Source: JAJXZJ01 sp050012855
Lineage (GTDB): Bacteria > Verrucomicrobiota > Verrucomicrobiia > Limisphaerales > J093
DNA length: 64,000 nt
Reading direction: 5' to 3'
Assembly (NCBI GenBank): GCA_050012855.1
Contig: JBEKGJ010000018.1
Coordinates: forward strand, 15,938 to 79,937
How positions within the stretch are numbered: the stretch's first letter is position 1; every line of letters starts with the position of its first letter. Shown here piece after piece: positions 63,901 to 64,000 of this stretch. The translations under genes and the position numbers were made by a program. Below the pieces are notes generated by a model. It ran no database searches. It saw only the letters and a program-made list of their open reading frames with translations, and was not told the DNA's origin.

Positions 63901-64000
63901 CAGATTTGGAACATCTTCCAGCAAGTTTTTGGCAGCGCGGCGTCCTCCCGCCTGGTCAAAGTGATGGCCACGCAGTCGGGCAACTATGGCGTCACCTACG
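51946..64000 (+). CDS. giant secreted multidomain protein (>4,018 residues, partial at right edge)
   Basis: I read every codon from ATG 51946 to 64000 and found no stop. Signal peptide MKAVSWVLFIGLLVLGSRPA. By residue: PA14-like ~26-178; TIM-barrel-like module 1 ~179-605 (YLELGDELWNWG near 473); beta-sandwiches ~625-1055; FN3-like ~1061-1145; Ig-like ~1344-1430, ~1590-1680 and ~1826-1910; MBG-like ~1431-1585 (LTVTAANASRAYGQANPVFT); CBM/DUF642-like ~1684-1823 (LVQNGGFESGSFNGW); PA14-like ~1912-2085; DUF1349-like ~2329-2558; Ig-like and FN3-like ~2559-2747; module 2 ~2973-3486; two Ig-like ~3487-3665; module 3 from ~3669 onward. Modules 2 and 3 carry YVEYANExWNGG, where the Asn-Glu resembles the acid/base of clan GH-A glycosidases. 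It is transcribed away from the type II secretion operon 600 bp upstream. Likely surface-bound or secreted and polysaccharide-directed; export route unknown. Confidence 0.85.
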   Translation, partial: MKAVSWVLFIGLLVLGSRPAGAAQGGGYTLAGLVGQYYANTNLAGSPSFTRRDVRLDFGLNHLPPGGAGQVGDLAFRSVPTSGFAVQWTGQLIPRFAEAYTFAVLARDAFILRLRPAGGSTWTTVIAQTSYAGTESTGVITLVAGLAYDVQAILIHGDGAWAAQLRWSSPSTPDEVIDPLVNTGTMDPDWTAGFTDIVKGAGRNTWQGLTPGGSPWGAAPQDLDALGWPTADGGYIFQESLTEGLGLDPLMRGLITFAFQGSATVSLYGNVVNSSLSYRYDPSQNLTTGTFMTTDNGANASAFAFANSSRNGQPNGPPGITDLRLMRPTAPDASTSYKSTTSLFTPQMLEALSHFTVVRHYYVANQQRDWSERTPPAYFNQNLGTVSAAHYGVGPPSNNGASWEHKILLANETGRDLMLSLPTVASGSGPADTTSYIYNLANLLCYGSDGVEPYTAPTSNPVYPPLNANLRVYLELGDELWNWGNPYYVDFNNVNTLAAADVASNDADFQAFNFDGLSTATDANGNYLSMNTWRYRKIMLRLMHISDIFRSVFGDAAMMTHIRPLYEWMYANDGDTAGLALTFADRYFNNGDGQAHVADPLPVSHWLWGGGGATYYGAVNGNGLTTLISNPSFSLPSLAQPGYQVAPSGSPWTFSGTAGIACYGGSATDIPPPYQGSQMAFITDDGAVSIPVTFPTNFISPIFGVSFKAVNRTKAGAANPDNESLRVYLDGTNDITARTFIQWTGYTIPAAYDPANPWLALNVSWTLSDYYYTRAFTVQPGGTHTITIRGFGDWSNPANTNQTAFLGEVRITSVDRIFEDGMPGGGEATGQPVGEVYQDTLNVEATWAKAFGLEELSYEGGWSLGGDDGGSWVQNEAKYGDARTASVQEHSMDMFHFAGSAVSVLGSYELWPNWGDYYAQQGLLDIARYPIVQGVDDRASQLPAEPDNGVLLPGILAPFTASISDSANASLGQITAAGGWINWNVIAPVSGQYQATLIPLGATNNAAVLLVDDAPVASAGQWTGTFPLTKGLHSVKVRSTSASVFQVTQIILSAVGAPASPTNWSVVAGDGQATLNWAPVAGATDYVVRFGPASGTYTEAMDAGVATNLTVQGLTNNQEYFFVVQAGNAAGPSLPSAGQGVIPLSPGQTGSLAVWDFDGAVGDEVTASPVAVAGQLTVGALSRGAGLDPSESDWGALLRANRFASEPDASVNHDYGTNLAQAVAMNQYYQFTLQPAPGQTLSLSELGFLAYFQNDDVAMGAGITYSTNGVTFSDGLLATGSSTNISVPWTVDLTGEASLQNTTASLTFRIYLFRTCGYCVSGLGDPSGPGLVVTGSLEPVLPTLVNQPASQTVAEGANVMLIVTAAGASPLSYQWLLNGTALTDYGRITGSQSNLLAIANVSLGDAGNYVVVVTNGYGSATSAVAALTVLPPMPLVTWTNPGPIIYGTPLRSSQLDAAANVPGNFAYSPTNGTVLDAGTNMLSVLFTPTDTVDYSSAAGSVSLVVSPAYLTVTAANASRAYGQANPVFTGTVTGVTNGDNITATYGCSATTSSPPGTYLIVPSLVDPNGRAGNYAVTAINGAMTVTGTTVAPAILTQPQSQVALAGSNVVFSVSALGEQPLYYQWQSNGVNLADAGNIRGSTNASLMISNVLWSNSGTYSVVVSNALGSVTSAGALLSVVLPGNLVQNGGFESGSFNGWVLSGNFGDATVSTSSLDAHSGQYGAALGPGGSLGYLSQTLPTVPGQPYLVSFWLDSQGGDPSEFLVTWDGDTLFDQVALGASGWTNMQFTAFATATNTTLTFGFRNDPSYFGLDDVSVQPLASGSNAPVIVAQPLNQTLPHGVTAQFSVLAVGTPPLSYQWWFDNVSLTGATNATLVLNNVQTNNGGDYFVVITNAYGSVTSSVANLLVSNAPWEPGFAKVEWWYTNNPAEVNNLAALESGSLGPAQVVVAAPQVGARENNVGPAWDNGRITCWFVPPASGAYSFYVCSDDQADLFLSTDSNPANTRMIAQETAWSGPLRWVSSDGGSSIAQKCSNGFIPPGAPAGTAPPYATGVSLTAGSSYYLELDHWNEWGGDNCEATVTPTGSPPTDGDAPTLTGSYIRFCFPRCSYVAFTNQPVSVTNAAPFKPVTFTAGGITDSQVGIMGENDPAAGTNNFMLFQWTTNGIAVPGANSSSFTVVADPLLNNAQIACQMRALGYADAAGTPIWSNSTVAVLTVAPTVPAISYASVFQQNGGNPVLDIRFNELMNPASLLNATYTVPGCTVGAMNVFTNGSKNLSPTSEALTLDQYASIQMVVNGSLTFPLTLTVSGAKDAWGSVLLTATATIVEQGQLVDADVGTPSAHDPAVPGVVWVNGPGNYTIQCEGSDIWGGADGFNFAYQRVSGDFNVVVRVKDTTHTSNWSKAGLMVRETLDAGSRNWNIVCDPDSSDGIAAPDGSGNGANEIECNCRNTTGGGSAPWQVVTNGMAPAYPNAWVRLQRVGTTLAAYYSTNGTDWVQHAWDDPTTVGARTALPAIVYIGICQTAHNNDPTPTPPFNQLAFLDTVDYDSFNVAFAPAAPAIVTQPVSQIVTQGVNVTFNVAAIGTPPLSYQWLFNGTNLTDNAQITGSQNNILALTGVTMLNSGTYQVVVTNAYGATNSPPVVLTVITPSPAQVVNAAASSVAGNSATLSGRVLSTGGSTPVVTIFYGAKDGGTTASAWAQSVSVGSQSGAFSAVVGGLAQKTTYYFTCQASNTFGVSWASPSLNFTTVFGAPLVLTNSYINSFPTFGLTYPSTGGSVGSWVYDYGVYVDPPPRGVGLTNDYYIPMTNDPTMDAEGQTNTSGSLLVVSPFGTASDQNVFSGTFDPENLAVMPLNIITNLAFDIHVAPGTEPNFAGNFGTITMSLTDPLAGVGGSFAFFTPITIPGSASNGWVHLTDTNVVADLANYMAAGCANASGVGFDYNSFNGGYPTNTVTFWIDNVTVATSWAAPPPPVFNPSNGLSASAMAVGQNLEEVVDWSASWPFVDVFKKARTWITGNLDGSGPWDTGFETLIPVDTNGWPTHVPFAANGTAQLVRTIITRLNEAGTYDFIYEGTGALYLELDFPGGSQAWHTNLTATGGVQSWPFDATSTNSQVILEILSSASNDYLRNFHLVLTNFLATYATQPFHPLFLQRLQPFGCLRFVWWEEAPDSTLVSWTNRTTPSYYTQATYNTQTKPDGVALEYMVQLCNTLQENAWICIPAAADDNYIQQAAQLFYNSLNPNLRVYVEYANETWNGGYFGAAYVETQGLKFSLDPAPFKAGEYYVARRSGQIWNIFQQVFGSAASSRLVKVMATQSGNYGVTYDRAAGLLDASVNVTGVLPDALAIAPYFSGGVTGATTVDDILTKLAPQAIAEVETNVGVEKGIADGYGWWLVCYEGGQSFLGSDGAAQNDTNVTAICEAANRDPRMGTLYTEYLDMLKAQGVNLFNNFSYCGNWSQYGCFGSLEYQDQPTNAAPKYAALVQWITAPNGAPIPTAPTVSPSSTVYAGATVTLSERAFGSPPFQYQWLSNSVPLPGATGSTLVLTNVAVADSATYQVIVTDRYGSSNSPALVLTVKPLTAPLFTSEPAPASATGHVSGTVTFSASVDGTPPISLQWQLNGTNVAGQTGSNLSLTDLQTNQAGTYTLVASNAYGLATSTPVALVVLALPSFNPSNGLLSNAMAVGQNLEEVVDWSASWPFVDVFKKARTWITGNLDGSGPWDTGFETVIPVDTNGWPTRVPFAANGTNQLVRTIITALNEAGTYDFIYEGTGTLHFELNFPDGSQDWYTNLTATGGVQSCSFAAISTNSQVILEILSSASNDYLRNFHLVLTNYLGTYATQPFHPLFLQRLQPFGCLRFVWWEEAPDSTLVSWTNRTTPSYYTQATYNTQTKPDGVALEYMVQLCNTLQENAWICIPAAADDDYVQHAAQLFYNSLNPNLRVYVEYANERWNGGYFGCTYAETQGLKLSLDPNASRAGSYYVARRSGQIWNIFQQVFGSAASSRLVKVMATQSGNYGVTY
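60862..64000 (+). repeat. 2,088-bp in-frame duplication within the giant gene
   Basis: The segment beginning TTCAATCCCTCGAACGGC at 60862 recurs at 62950, an offset of 2,088 bp (696 codons). 62950-64000 aligns to 60862-61912 without gaps, with about 34 amino-acid changes in 350 residues counted by eye; long stretches are identical at DNA level. Unit = TIM-barrel-like module plus two Ig-like domains. The second copy is cut by the window edge. Confidence 0.9.

Overview
The window looks like a chromosome segment of a high-GC member of the Verrucomicrobiota, most likely the Limisphaerales/Pedosphaera side. The signs are inferences from family knowledge: many secreted proteins with Tat or Sec signals, carbohydrate-active folds, chains of Ig-like and fibronectin-like domains, the C-terminal tail style seen at 15.6-15.8 kb, and a remnant of a short TPR protein that I associate with that lineage. 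No rRNA, prophage or CRISPR array is present. Two tRNA genes are: initiator tRNA-Met on the minus strand (9824-9900) and tRNA-Gly(GCC) on the plus strand (25935-26011).

Left part, 1-12.6 kb: a P-loop ATPase cut by the window edge, a resolvase/helicase chimera, a Tat-exported Gfo/Idh/MocA oxidoreductase, a secreted beta-propeller protein, a large secreted (alpha/alpha)6 plus LamG protein, a decayed phage/plasmid-type gene beside tRNA-fMet, a membrane-anchored alpha/beta hydrolase, and a GbsR-type regulator with an NAD-dependent epimerase-like gene. Middle, 12.6-34.2 kb: a multidomain secreted protein, an orphan short GspE/PilT-like ATPase, hisC and hisD separated by a PadR pair and a HicAB module, a second GspC-like protein, a metallophosphoesterase, a beta-helix protein, gene remnants after tRNA-Gly, a second Gfo/Idh/MocA protein, an array of DUF433/DUF5615 toxin-antitoxin genes, a sugar isomerase-like TIM barrel, a GH74-like BNR protein and a CE1-type esterase. 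The theme is carbohydrate breakdown mixed with small toxin-antitoxin islands.

Right part, 34.2-51.3 kb: a VapBC pair flanked by a 103-bp copy of the 3' end of the neighbouring response-regulator gene, then one long minus-strand operon: Spy-like protein, gspE, F, G, H, I, J, K, L, M, a GspC-like gene, a secretin split over two genes, a histidine kinase and an NtrC-type regulator. This is nearly a full type II secretion system with its own two-component system. Upstream lie a candidate sigma-54 promoter (51437-51452) and two similar inverted repeats 31 bp apart (51495-51511 and 51526-51542), placed where an NtrC-type protein would be expected to bind.

From 51946 to the right edge runs one uninterrupted plus-strand reading frame of more than 4,018 codons with a signal peptide, divergent from the secretion operon. 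It carries PA14-like, Ig-like, FN3-like and MBG-like domains and three TIM-barrel-like modules, the last two being a recent 2,088-bp duplication. It has no stop codon in the window and is the most striking feature here. A plausible reading is that it is a surface or secreted polysaccharide-acting giant exported by the adjacent system, but nothing in the sequence proves that.

A recurring promoter layout was seen: -35, 17 bp, -10, then 6 or 8 bases, then ATG. It occurs at about ten genes, including hisD, padR and all three DUF433 genes, and would give leaderless mRNAs. Other genes (for example 30040, 51344, 2178) have clear Shine-Dalgarno sequences.
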